Below are positions 25,767 to 33,141 of a DNA stretch of 64,000 nt, piece after piece. The translations under genes and the position numbers were made by a program. The notes under the pieces are model-generated. The model saw only the letters and a program-made list of their open reading frames with translations. It did no database searches and was not told the DNA's origin. Where the stretch lies: NCBI RefSeq assembly GCF_024178165.1, contig NZ_JAMZIE010000005.1, positions 62,001 through 126,000 on the forward strand. The letters are read 5' to 3'. Source of the DNA: Halohasta salina. GTDB taxonomy: Archaea; Halobacteriota; Halobacteria; Halobacteriales; Haloferacaceae. Position 1 is the stretch's first letter, and each line of letters starts with the position of its first letter.

Positions 25767-25818
25767 GTGAAAACCCAGAAGTGTGTTTATTGGTAACTGT
25801 TCGGAACGCGTTAGAAAC
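25767..25818. promoter_or_regulatory. Operator-like sites upstream of the secreted protein gene
   Basis: GTGAAAAC (25767-25774), GTAACTG (25793-25799) and GGAACGCGTTAGAAAC (25803-25818) repeat elements found between the regulator and the surface-protein gene at 26459-26550. A TATA-like AATAAAC on the minus strand lies among them (25784-25793). The third site lies at the border of the regulator's own 3' end. Confidence 0.45.
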
Positions 25819-25842
25819 CGGAGCGAAACCGGCCGAACGAGG

Positions 25843-26430
25843 TCATTCGAGGTGGACGACGTTGCCCATCCCGCGGCGTTTGCGCTCGACCAACTCCTTT
25901 TGTTCGAGTTTGTCGAGCGTTCGGCTGACCGTCGCCTTCGAGAGGTCGGTCGACTCGACGAGGTCCCGCTGTGGGAGTTCGCCGTCGGCTTCGACCAGCA
26001 ACGCGTAGATCGTCTCCTCGTTGTTCCGGAGTCGGTCGACCGCCCGCTCCCAACGGTCCTGCGGGGATGGCTCGGGGTCGTGGGTCGTCCCGTCTGTCGA
26101 CCCGGTGTCGGATGGGTCGGCGTCGTCGGCCGGGTCGTGGTGGGCGGTCGCATCGCGTCGGGCGGAGGCCGTCGTCGTCGACCCGGCCGAGGCCGTGCCG
26201 TCGACCAGCAGCCACGTGCCGCTAGCCCCACAGAGGAGGGCACTGACGACGATCACCGAGACGTCCGCGTAGGTGAAATACTGGCCGACCTGCGTCGCCT
26301 CCGCGCCGTTCTCGCCGACCGACACCATCACGGGCGAGGGGGTGATCAACTGGACGGCGAGGACGACCACCGCAGCCACGAACCCGACCGCTGCGACGAG
26401 TTGTCGACCCCGAAACCCTCGGCGATCCAT
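25843..26430 (-). CDS. Membrane-anchored winged-helix transcriptional regulator
   Basis: The 195-residue protein has two N-terminal TM helices (~9-30 and ~54-76), a polar linker rich in Asp, Thr and Pro (~80-130) and a C-terminal winged HTH (~135-195: NEETIYALLVEADGELPQRD, ESTDLSKATVSRTLDKLEQK, ELVERKRRGMGNVV). The wHTH is of the MarR/IclR-like type common in haloarchaeal regulators. The membrane part could sense an envelope signal. A TATA-like TTAAG at 26453-26458 lies ~26 bases before the ATG, so the mRNA is probably leaderless. It is divergent from a glycoprotein-like gene, with operator repeats between. Confidence 0.85.
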   Translation of the reverse strand: MDRRGFRGRQLVAAVGFVAAVVVLAVQLITPSPVMVSVGENGAEATQVGQYFTYADVSVIVVSALLCGASGTWLLVDGTASAGSTTTASARRDATAHHDPADDADPSDTGSTDGTTHDPEPSPQDRWERAVDRLRNNEETIYALLVEADGELPQRDLVESTDLSKATVSRTLDKLEQKELVERKRRGMGNVVHLE

Positions 26431-26458
26431 ACGGCCGGGTATCTAACACCGCGGCTTA

Positions 26459-26550
26459 ACAGTTACCGTTTTTTCGCGTGAAACGGCCGTGAAACGCGTT
26501 TACAACCGCTTTGGAACGCGTTTCACCACAGCGTTCATTAGGTCTTTCAC
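26459..26550. promoter_or_regulatory. Cluster of GTGAAAC/GTTTCAC operator-like repeats in divergent promoter
   Basis: Between the HTH gene and the surface-protein gene are GTGAAAC (26478-26484), GTGAAACGCGTTTAC (26489-26503), GGAACGCGTTTCAC (26513-26526) and TTTCAC (26545-26550): four half-sites, two in each direction, symmetric about ~26513. They sit between the two TATA-like elements (26453-26458 minus; TCATTAGG near 26535 plus). This is the layout expected of an autoregulated divergent operator. Confidence 0.6.
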
Positions 26551-26566
26551 GCAATATCGGACCACG

Positions 26567-27283
26567 ATGCGCGAAGCGCTCCGGTTCCGGCTCGGCCTAC
26601 TGTTCGTGCTCACTATCGTCGGCCTGATAGTGGCCGGAATCGGAACCGGCTTCGGGACGCCAACACCCGACGCAACCGGCGACGACGCCGCGGAGTTCGT
26701 CGTCTCCGAGCGGAACGTCACGTTCTCCGATCGTAACCGGACCGTGACCGTGGCCGACGACCTCTCGAACGTCACCACCGTCGAGATCGAGGAGACCGAC
26801 GCCGGTCGGTTCCACGTCGACGCCGAGCGACGCCAGCCGCTGACCGCCACCGAACGCGAGCGCGCTGTCGACATTGCCCGGGATAACCAAACGGCCAGCG
26901 AGCGGGTCGGCGAGTTGGACCGCGTCGAGTTCTCGGTCGACCCGATCTACAAACTCGATACGACCGAAGTCGACCGTAGCGGCAATATCACGTCGGTAAA
27001 CACCTCCGGCAACGTCTCGGTGTACCGGTTCCAAACCAACAGAGCGGACAGTAAAGAGGGATCGGTCGTCGTCGACCGCGAGGCCGCCTACGTCGAAGGT
27101 CGGGCCGACGTCAGGATCAGCGATCCGACCGACGGGGCCGAGGAACAACTAAAGTACTCGGTAACGGTCGACCTGACCAACGAGACGGTGGTCGACGCCA
27201 CCGACTGGGTGGCGCTCCGGGAGTCCGCGCCGACGATCGCCGAGACGGAAGTCGAGGGTGTCCGGATCAACAACACCGAGTAG
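26567..27283 (+). CDS. Membrane-anchored, sequon-rich surface protein of unknown function
   Basis: The 238-residue protein has one N-terminal TM helix (FRLGLLFVLTIVGLIVAGIG, ~6-26) and a ~210-residue outer domain with nine N-X-S/T sequons (NVT, NRT, NVT, NQT, NIT, NTS, NVS, NET, NNT), which strongly suggests an N-glycosylated extracellular domain. The ATG at 26567 is chosen; an open extension upstream runs through the operator repeats and is not coding. A TATA-like TCATTAGG ~28 bases upstream fits a leaderless mRNA. I do not recognise the family; its divergent partner is the membrane HTH regulator. Confidence 0.75.
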   Translation: MREALRFRLGLLFVLTIVGLIVAGIGTGFGTPTPDATGDDAAEFVVSERNVTFSDRNRTVTVADDLSNVTTVEIEETDAGRFHVDAERRQPLTATERERAVDIARDNQTASERVGELDRVEFSVDPIYKLDTTEVDRSGNITSVNTSGNVSVYRFQTNRADSKEGSVVVDREAAYVEGRADVRISDPTDGAEEQLKYSVTVDLTNETVVDATDWVALRESAPTIAETEVEGVRINNTE

Positions 27284-27427
27284 GCGGGTGACCGCGTTTG
27301 TGGGAACCGTGGTCGACCCTCACTCGTCTCAGGTCGGTGTCGAGACCGATATCGGGGACCGTCGTTCAGCGCCTCGCAAACGGATCATCGGAAACTTAGT
27401 AGCCGCACGTTAGTCCCAGAGATAGTT

Positions 27428-27772
27428 ATGAACCGCGCTGTACGGTACGGGGCTGCACTCCTCGTGGCCGGAGCCGTGACCGAGATTACGAGTCTCACCG
27501 ATCCGTCGACACAGATCCTGATCGGCATCTATGCCGTCACGACCGAAATCCTGATTCGGTATCCAGAACTGGTGTGGGACCGCGAGATGTCGGGTCTCCC
27601 ATCGGGTGTGTTCGGTGGGGGAGCGACGCTTGGTGGACTCATGCTCTCGCAAGGCTACGGGCCGGAGATCCAGTTCGGGGCCGGGATGCTCGGGGTGGGT
27701 CTCGCCATGTTCGGGGTGTCGACTGGCTACTGGCTGGCCGAGAGCTCCGAACCCGCTCCCAGTTCCGCATAA
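27428..27772 (+). CDS. Small multi-pass membrane protein, unknown
   Basis: The 114-residue protein has three or four hydrophobic segments (YGAALLVAGAVTEI; ILIGIYAVTTEILI; GVFGGGATLGGLML; GAGMLGVGLAMFGVSTGYWL) and a short polar tail. No charged intramembrane motif or cysteine points to a role. It stands alone, 144 bases after the surface-protein gene and 178 bases before the next small ORF. A TATA-like AACTTAGTAGC lies ~33 bases upstream of its ATG. Confidence 0.6.
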   Translation: MNRAVRYGAALLVAGAVTEITSLTDPSTQILIGIYAVTTEILIRYPELVWDREMSGLPSGVFGGGATLGGLMLSQGYGPEIQFGAGMLGVGLAMFGVSTGYWLAESSEPAPSSA

Positions 27773-27901
27773 CCGCTGTAGACAACGATACGAGAGCGAC
27801 TACACCGCGACTCTGCTCCACGATCTATCGAGTCCGTCCCGTCGACACGCCGATTTCGACGCTGCCGCTCCAACCCGACCTTCATTCAGGAAAAACCAAC
27901 A

Positions 27902-27914
27902 CATTAATAATAAA
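27902..27914 (+). promoter_or_regulatory. TATA region for the small ORF / membrane protein unit
   Basis: ATTAATAATAAAA is a strong AT-rich box in a GC-rich genome, preceded by an A-rich BRE-like stretch (27891-27898). Transcription would begin near 27930, just past the palindrome and before the SD sequence GGAG at 27941. Confidence 0.6.
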
Positions 27915-27927
27915 ACGAACGTTCGTT
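27914..27927. promoter_or_regulatory. Perfect 14-bp palindrome, likely TetR operator
   Basis: AACGAACGTTCGTT is self-complementary over all 14 bases. It lies between the TATA region and the expected start of transcription, where a bound repressor would block the polymerase. A TetR-family gene lies downstream in the same neighbourhood (29348-29977), which makes it the natural candidate binder. Confidence 0.6.
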
Positions 27928-27950
27928 CGAGACGCAGATCGGAGAGACAC

Positions 27951-28103
27951 ATGACACGAAACACGGACTGTAGAACGCCAACATCGGCGGGAGTCGACCC
28001 GCAGTGTGGGGCGTTCGATCACGGACCTGACGACAGACGGACAGCTACTGGCAGCGGCCGGTCGACCAACCAAGCGACGACGGTGACCAGCAATGCCTGT
28101 TGA
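27951..28103 (+). CDS. 50-residue cysteine-containing small ORF coupled to the membrane protein
   Basis: The frame from ATG 27951 to TGA 28101-28103 encodes 50 residues starting MTRNTDCRTPTSAGVDPQCG and ending NAC, with cysteines at positions 7, 19 and 50. GGAG at 27941-27944 is well placed as a Shine-Dalgarno site, and the strong promoter and palindrome lie directly upstream. It overlaps the start of the 371-residue membrane protein gene by 11 bases, so it may act as a leader for translational coupling or be a small protein in its own right. It resembles no family I know. Confidence 0.45.
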   Translation: MTRNTDCRTPTSAGVDPQCGAFDHGPDDRRTATGSGRSTNQATTVTSNAC

Positions 28104-29208
28104 GTTCGCACCCGAACTCGCCTTGCAGGCCTTCGGCGGCTCGTTCGGCGACGTGGCGAGCGTCCTCGGCGAGCCCTCGATCTGGGTCGGCGCGTTCGCG
28201 GGCGGCGCCTTCGGCGCGGCCATCGGCGCGCTCCCGGCGTTCGTGCTCACCGGCCTGCTCGTGGTCGCCGGCGCGGCGGCCAACATCGTCGGCGTCGCCC
28301 CCGAGGGGTCGGTCGACCTCGTCGGGATCGGCTTCGGCCACGTCTTCGGCCCCCACATCTCCTTCGCGGGTGGGGCCGCAGCCGCCGCCTACGCGGCGAA
28401 ACAGGGCTACATGGAGTCTGGCTTCGACTACCACAACGCCAAGGACATCGGCTTCGCACTCGGCAACAAACCCGACGTGCTGGCGGTCGGTGGCCTCTTC
28501 GGCCTGCTCGGCATCGCCATCGAACAGCTATCGCGGAACCTGCTGATCACGGTCGACCCGATCCCGGTGAGCATCGTGATCAGCGCGTTCGTCCACCGGG
28601 CGGTCTTCGGCTACGCGCTGATCGGCAAGCCGCAGGGCAGCGGGCTCCTCGATATGGGCCCCTTCGAGCGCGGCGAGACGGTCGGTGCCGGTGCGGGCGG
28701 TGCCAGCGGCGGCGAAAACGGCGGCGAACCGGAAGCCGAGTGGCTCGCGACCGAGCCGTGGCTGCCCCAGCAGTACAAGTGGGCCGAGGTCAGCGCCATC
28801 GGCCTCATCGCGGGGCTGGCCTCGGGCTACCTCGCGTTCCGAACCGGGAGCCCGTTTCTCGGCTTCGGGATCAGTGCCGCCTCGTTGCTATTCTTGAACC
28901 TCGGCGTCGAGAATTTCCCGGTCACCCACCACATCACGCTGGCGGGGTCGACGGTCTTCCTCGCGGTGACCGCCTCCGGTGAGGCGGCCCTCGCCGGACT
29001 CTCGGTGACCGCAGGCCTCCTCATCGCCGGTGGGTTGGGGCTGGTCGCCGCGCTCCTCGGCGAACTGACCCAGCGGATCTTCTACGCCCACGGCCGGACC
29101 CACATCGATCCGCCAGCGATGGCGATCGTCGTCTGGTCGTTCGGGATCGGTCTGCTGTACGTCGCTGGTCTCATCCCGACCGGCGTCTGGATCCCCGGGA
29201 CGGTCTGA
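28093..29208 (+). CDS. Multi-pass membrane protein of unknown function (possible transporter)
   Basis: The 371-residue protein has about nine or ten TM segments in two halves (~28-160 and ~245-371) joined by a glycine-rich linker (GAGAGGASGGENGGEPE, ~200-216). The halves do not clearly repeat each other. Noticeable loop motifs are GFGHVFGPHISFAGG, MESGFDYHNAKDIGFALGNK and GELTQRIFYAHGRTHIDPPA, where several His and Asp residues could bind an ion. A GGTGA lies just before the ATG, inside the upstream small ORF. A TetR gene follows after a terminator-like hairpin. Substrate unknown. Confidence 0.75.
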   Translation: MPVEFAPELALQAFGGSFGDVASVLGEPSIWVGAFAGGAFGAAIGALPAFVLTGLLVVAGAAANIVGVAPEGSVDLVGIGFGHVFGPHISFAGGAAAAAYAAKQGYMESGFDYHNAKDIGFALGNKPDVLAVGGLFGLLGIAIEQLSRNLLITVDPIPVSIVISAFVHRAVFGYALIGKPQGSGLLDMGPFERGETVGAGAGGASGGENGGEPEAEWLATEPWLPQQYKWAEVSAIGLIAGLASGYLAFRTGSPFLGFGISAASLLFLNLGVENFPVTHHITLAGSTVFLAVTASGEAALAGLSVTAGLLIAGGLGLVAALLGELTQRIFYAHGRTHIDPPAMAIVVWSFGIGLLYVAGLIPTGVWIPGTV

Positions 29209-29222
29209 TCGACCGCCCGACG

Positions 29223-29250
29223 CTCGTCCCGGGGTCGACCACGGGACGAG
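29223..29250 (+). terminator. Hairpin after the membrane protein gene
   Basis: CTCGTCCCG (29223-29231) pairs with CGGGACGAG (29242-29250) over 9 bp. It begins 15 bases after the stop codon, a usual place for a terminator or 3' stabiliser, though no U-run follows. Confidence 0.45.
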
Positions 29251-29261
29251 TCCGACCGAAC

Positions 29262-29279
29262 AGCCGCCGATCGGCGGCT
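29262..29279. promoter_or_regulatory. Perfect 18-bp palindrome upstream of the TetR gene
   Basis: AGCCGCCGATCGGCGGCT is fully self-complementary. It lies ~35-50 bases upstream of the TetR gene's TATA-like AAGATATATT (29313-29322). It may be a second operator or part of the terminator of the gene before it. Its sequence differs from the palindrome at 27914-27927. Confidence 0.45.
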
Positions 29280-29312
29280 ACCACCACACTCCTTGCTTCT
29301 GTCGCCCAGTAA

Positions 29313-29322
29313 TAAGATATAT
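29313..29322 (+). promoter_or_regulatory. TATA box of the TetR regulator
   Basis: AAGATATATT lies with its centre about 30 bases before the ATG at 29348, which implies a leaderless or nearly leaderless transcript. Confidence 0.5.
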
Positions 29323-29347
29323 TCCCGCCGGTCGACAACCCTTGTCT

Positions 29348-29977
29348 ATGAGCGAGGAGGCACCGCTCGACGGCGAGCCGGCCGACACCCACGAGGCGAT
29401 CATGATGGCGACGTTCGCCGCCCTCCAGAAACACGGCTACCCCGGGATCTCGATCCAGCGGATCGCCGACGAGTCGGATCTCACCAAGTCGACGTTCTAT
29501 CACCATTTCGACGGCAAGGACGACATCCTGCTGTCGTTCGTCCAGTATATGCGGGACTACTTCGAGCGCGGCTACCGCATCGAGTCGACGGGCGATCCGG
29601 TCGGCGATCTGGAGGCCTATATCACCGTCTCGCTCGGCGACTATCCAGCCGCCGAGGGGACGCCGACCGCCGGCGAACGGGTCGGCACCTATCTCGCACT
29701 CCGCGCGCAGGCGATCCAGAACCCGGCGTTCCGCGAGGAGTTCACCGAGCTATCGGCCGCTCTCGTCGACTATCTCGCGGAGATCGTCCGGGCCGGGATC
29801 GATGAGGACGTGTTCGAACCGGTCGACCCCGACCGTACGGCGGAGTTCATCATCACCACGATCGAAGGGATCAACCTCCAGAAAACCACCCGAACCGACG
29901 ACCCGGGAGCGATGCTCCGGGACGAACTCGAATCCTACCTCCAAAACGAACTGTTGGTCGACAACGTGTCGTTCTGA
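29348..29977 (+). CDS. TetR/AcrR-family transcriptional regulator
   Basis: The 209-residue protein has a TetR N-terminal HTH (~12-60: HEAIMMATFAALQKHGYPGI, then SIQRIADESDLTKSTFYHHF, DGKDDILLSF) and an all-helical ligand-binding domain (~65-209). The ATG at 29348 is preferred over TTG two codons upstream. Its context suggests it represses the small ORF/membrane protein operon through the palindrome at 27914-27927, as TetR proteins often do with transporters. The ligand is unknown. Confidence 0.9.
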   Translation: MSEEAPLDGEPADTHEAIMMATFAALQKHGYPGISIQRIADESDLTKSTFYHHFDGKDDILLSFVQYMRDYFERGYRIESTGDPVGDLEAYITVSLGDYPAAEGTPTAGERVGTYLALRAQAIQNPAFREEFTELSAALVDYLAEIVRAGIDEDVFEPVDPDRTAEFIITTIEGINLQKTTRTDDPGAMLRDELESYLQNELLVDNVSF

Positions 29978-29994
29978 CCCCCGTTAGCCTGTGC

Positions 29995-30618
29995 CTACTC
30001 CTCGCGGTCGCGGAAGCCGTCGATTCCCAGATCGTGGAGATCCTTCGAGACCTCGCCGACGCCGCCCTGCAGCGAGTCGTGGTACTCCACGAGCGCCCCC
30101 TCGATCTCCTCGTGTTCCCGCGAGATGATCTGGGCGGCCGACAGCCCGGCGTTGAACGACTTGCCGGCGTCGACCGCCGTGATCGGTGCGCCGGACGGCA
30201 TGCCGATCACCGAGTCGACGGACTTCTCCTGAACGGGCACCCCGATCACGGGAATCGGGTAGGCGATCGAGGCGGTCATGTTCGGCAGGTCGGCGGACTT
30301 GCCGCCCGCGCCCGCGATGATCACGTCGACACCGCGAGCCGCGGCGGTCTCGCCGTAGACGTACATCAGTTCGGGCGTTCGATGCGCCGAGACGACGTAG
30401 CTCTCGAAGGTGAATCGGCTCTCCGGTGGGTTCTCGAAATCGGTCTGTTCGGCGAACCCCAGTTCTTCGAGGGCCTCGTAGGCCCCGGCCATCACGTCGA
30501 GATCGGAGTCCGAGCCCATGATGATCCCCACGTCGGGCGTCTCGGCTGGGTCGCGGTCCTGTGCGGCTTCGGTTTCGAGTCGGTCGATCAGGTCCTGAAC
30601 TTCGGGTGCGGTAGTCAT
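29995..30618 (-). CDS. purE: N5-carboxyaminoimidazole ribonucleotide mutase
   Basis: The 207-residue protein has the class I PurE signatures DVGIIMGSDSDLDVMAGAYE, SAHRTPELMYVYGE and AGAGGKSADLPNMTASIAY followed by PVIGVPV. It converts N5-CAIR to CAIR in purine synthesis. About 30 N-terminal residues (MTTAPEVQDLIDRLETEAAQ and on) precede the core, a haloarchaeal extension. It follows purK by 34 bases and so forms the usual pair. Confidence 0.95.
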   Translation of the reverse strand: MTTAPEVQDLIDRLETEAAQDRDPAETPDVGIIMGSDSDLDVMAGAYEALEELGFAEQTDFENPPESRFTFESYVVSAHRTPELMYVYGETAAARGVDVIIAGAGGKSADLPNMTASIAYPIPVIGVPVQEKSVDSVIGMPSGAPITAVDAGKSFNAGLSAAQIISREHEEIEGALVEYHDSLQGGVGEVSKDLHDLGIDGFRDREE

Positions 30619-30652
30619 TGGCTACTGGTGTGTTGGTAGTGGTAGGAAGTGG

Positions 30653-31816
30653 TTACTGTGACGGTTCGACGAACGTCAGCCCGTCACGGAGCGATTCGGT
30701 ACGGTCGAGTAGCGCGTCCCGATCACCCTCCGCGGGGTCGGTGACGGTGATGTGGCCCATCTTGCGGAGCGGTCGAGCCTGTGTTTTGCCGTACCAGTGG
30801 AGGTGGGCGTTCGGGTCGTCGAGGATCGTGTCGACGTTGTACAGCGTCGCCTCCTCGGGTTCGTCGACGTCGCCCAGAATATTGGCCGAGACGGTCGGCT
30901 CCCGGAGGTCGGTCGGCCCGAGCGGCCAGCCCAAGACGGCCCGGATGTGGTTTTCGAACTGCGAGGTGCGTGCGCCCTCGATTGTCCAGTGGCCGGAGTT
31001 GTGCGGCCGAGGGGCGATCTCGTTGACCAGAATCTCCCCGGCTTCGGTCTCGAACAGTTCGATCCCGTAGACGCCCCTGCCGTCGAGCAGTTCGAGAACC
31101 TCCGTGGCGACTTCGCGGGCCCGGTTGCGCGTCCCGTCGTCGGTCCGGGCTGGCGAGACGCTAGCTCGCAGGATCTCCTCCTCGTGGATCGTCTCGGTGA
31201 CGGGGTAGGTCGCTACGTCGTCGACTCCTTTGACGCCGATCACCGAGAGTTCGCGGGCGAAAGGCACGAACGATTCGGCCATCGTGTCGACGCCGAGTTC
31301 CGCCAGCGCGTCGGCCGCGTCGTCGGGATCCTGTACGGGCGTGTTGCCGCGGCCATCGTAGCCGCCCTCGCGGGCCTTGAGCATCACGCCGTCGAGTTCC
31401 TCTACTGCGAGTTTGAGGTCCTTCTCGCCGCCGATCCCGATGAAATCCGGTACCGGGATGCCGGCGTCGACCAGTGCCTCCTTCTGGACGAGTTTGTCCT
31501 GAATCGTCCGGAGGGTGTCGGGATCCGGATTGACCGGGATGTCGTACTCCTCGCTGACGTCGGCGAGCACGTCGGGGTCGGCGAGTTCGATCTCGTAGGT
31601 AAGGGCGTCACTAACTTCGGCGAGTTCGCGGATCGCCTCGGGGTCGTCGAAATCGCCGACGATCTGCTCGCGGGCGACCGGCGAGGCGGGGCACTCGGGG
31701 GTCGGATCGAGGACGACCAGATCGACGCCGAGCGGCGCGGCGGCCTCGCCGAGCATCCGCCCGAGCTGGCCGCCGCCGACGACGCCGAGCGTCGGACCGG
31801 GAAGTGTGACTGTCAT
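30653..31816 (-). CDS. purK: N5-carboxyaminoimidazole ribonucleotide synthase
   Basis: The 387-residue ATP-grasp enzyme begins with TLGVVGGGQLGRMLGEAAAP, has MLKAREGGYDGRGN (ATP-binding loop) and ELFETEAGEILVNEIAPRPH (metal-binding strand) followed by NSGHWTIEG. It carboxylates AIR with ATP and bicarbonate, giving N5-CAIR for PurE. The ATG at 31816 fits the conserved start; an upstream frame extension is ignored. Confidence 0.95.
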   Translation of the reverse strand: MTVTLPGPTLGVVGGGQLGRMLGEAAAPLGVDLVVLDPTPECPASPVAREQIVGDFDDPEAIRELAEVSDALTYEIELADPDVLADVSEEYDIPVNPDPDTLRTIQDKLVQKEALVDAGIPVPDFIGIGGEKDLKLAVEELDGVMLKAREGGYDGRGNTPVQDPDDAADALAELGVDTMAESFVPFARELSVIGVKGVDDVATYPVTETIHEEEILRASVSPARTDDGTRNRAREVATEVLELLDGRGVYGIELFETEAGEILVNEIAPRPHNSGHWTIEGARTSQFENHIRAVLGWPLGPTDLREPTVSANILGDVDEPEEATLYNVDTILDDPNAHLHWYGKTQARPLRKMGHITVTDPAEGDRDALLDRTESLRDGLTFVEPSQ

Positions 31817-31864
31817 ACGCGAGGGATTCGGTCGACGGGGCATAAGGATTCTCACCGACGGCGA

Positions 31865-33052
31865 TTAGGTCCGTTTGCTGGCCGTTCCGGCGGCGACCAG
31901 CCCGAAGCCGACGAGCATGACGACGACGGTCAGCAGGATCGCGACGGTGTAGCCGTCGGTGTAGGCGACACTCGCCGTGCCGAGCGGCGGCATGAGTAGC
32001 GAGCCGAGCCCAGCAGCCACGTTGAATACGCCGATGATGGCGGTATCCTTCTCCGGTGGGTACACCTCCATGAGCACGGGAATATAGAGCGTCGCCGAGC
32101 CGCCCAACCCGAGGCCGATCAGGAACACACCACCTACCAGCGCCGACAACTGGGGGACCGTCAGCAGGGCGACCCCCGTCGTGGCACAGCCGAGCGAGCC
32201 GAGAAAGGCCCGACGGGAGCCGATCCGGTCGCCGAGATAGCCGCCGCCGATCCGCGAGATGATGCTGACGCCGCCGATAAAACCGAACCCCGTCGACGCC
32301 GCGGCCTCGGTCAGCCCGCGGGCCGCAAACAGGTCGACCGCGTAGGCCGCCAGCAGTTGGTACCACGCGAAGGCCATCCCCATCCCGACGAACAACAGCT
32401 GAAACGACCGACTCCGGGCCAACCCGGTGACCCAGCCGACGGTCTCACGGGCAGACATCGCCGCGCCGTCGGCCCACGGCGGCCGTCGACAGACGAGCCC
32501 GGCCAGCAGAAAGGCGACCGCGGTCACCGACATGATCGCCAGAAACCCCTGACGGACGCCGAAGGCCGCGAAGGCCCGCTGCCACAGCGGCGGGAGGACG
32601 AAGAGTCCGAGGCCGTTGCCGACGAAGATCAGCCCCGTGGCAGCCCCGCGGTAGGTCTCGAACCACCGTGGGACGATCGACGCGGTGAGGACGAAGGCCG
32701 TCCCCAGCGCGAGGCCGAGGACCGCGAACAGCACCAACAGGCCGGCGTAGGAGCCGACGACGAAGGGGGCGGGCGCGATGAGGCCGGTCGCACCGGCGGC
32801 AGCGAGCAGGACACCGCGGGCGGGCAGTCGGACCGATAGCACGCCGATAACACCCGACCCGATGAAGAACGTAAACAGCATCACCGAAAACACGGTCGAC
32901 AGCGCGACCGGCGAGACATCGAAGGCTTCGCTGAACGGGGCCCGAAAGATCCCGTAGGACAGCGGCGTGCCGAAGGTGAAGACCATCGCTACCGATCCGA
33001 CGACGGCGACGAACCAACTGTAGGGACTATCCGCGGTCGGACCGGCAGTCAC
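31865..33052 (-). CDS. MFS transporter (monocarboxylate/oxalate-formate type)
   Basis: The 395-residue protein has about 12 TM segments in two bundles with a central polar loop (RRPPWADGAAMSARETVGW). Family-like motifs are FGTPLSYGIFRAPFSEAFDV at the first helix, YRGAATGLIFVGNGLG, and GGYLGDRIGSRRAFLGSL in the second half (the MFS loop motif). This resembles the MCT/OFA branch, which carries small carboxylates, but the substrate is a guess. It precedes purK on the same strand with a 48-base gap. Confidence 0.88.
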   Translation of the reverse strand: MTAGPTADSPYSWFVAVVGSVAMVFTFGTPLSYGIFRAPFSEAFDVSPVALSTVFSVMLFTFFIGSGVIGVLSVRLPARGVLLAAAGATGLIAPAPFVVGSYAGLLVLFAVLGLALGTAFVLTASIVPRWFETYRGAATGLIFVGNGLGLFVLPPLWQRAFAAFGVRQGFLAIMSVTAVAFLLAGLVCRRPPWADGAAMSARETVGWVTGLARSRSFQLLFVGMGMAFAWYQLLAAYAVDLFAARGLTEAAASTGFGFIGGVSIISRIGGGYLGDRIGSRRAFLGSLGCATTGVALLTVPQLSALVGGVFLIGLGLGGSATLYIPVLMEVYPPEKDTAIIGVFNVAAGLGSLLMPPLGTASVAYTDGYTVAILLTVVVMLVGFGLVAAGTASKRT

Positions 33053-33112
33053 AGTCGACCGCTGGAGGGCTGTCGGGAAAACGTTCGTGTTCCCGCCTGA
33101 CGCTGGACCGAG

Positions 33113-33119
33113 TATTTAT
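33113..33119 (+). promoter_or_regulatory. TATA box of uspA
   Basis: TATTTAT lies ~26 bases before the ATG at 33142, so the mRNA is probably leaderless. This supports the ATG at 33142 over an in-frame TTG-like extension. Confidence 0.55.
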
Positions 33120-33141
33120 GTGCCGCCACGCAACGAGCGGT

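Larger units (their letters stand above)
27773..27950. other. Intergenic region with promoter and operator
   Basis: This part of the 320-base gap before the 371-residue membrane protein holds no gene I can support up to 27900. Its right end carries an AT-rich TATA region, a perfect palindrome and a Shine-Dalgarno sequence, each listed separately. Confidence 0.6.

Noticed and set aside
26489-26566. Upstream start for the 26567-27283 protein
   Set aside because: The extension would translate the operator repeats and the TATA-like region; the ATG at 26567 gives a normal TM start.
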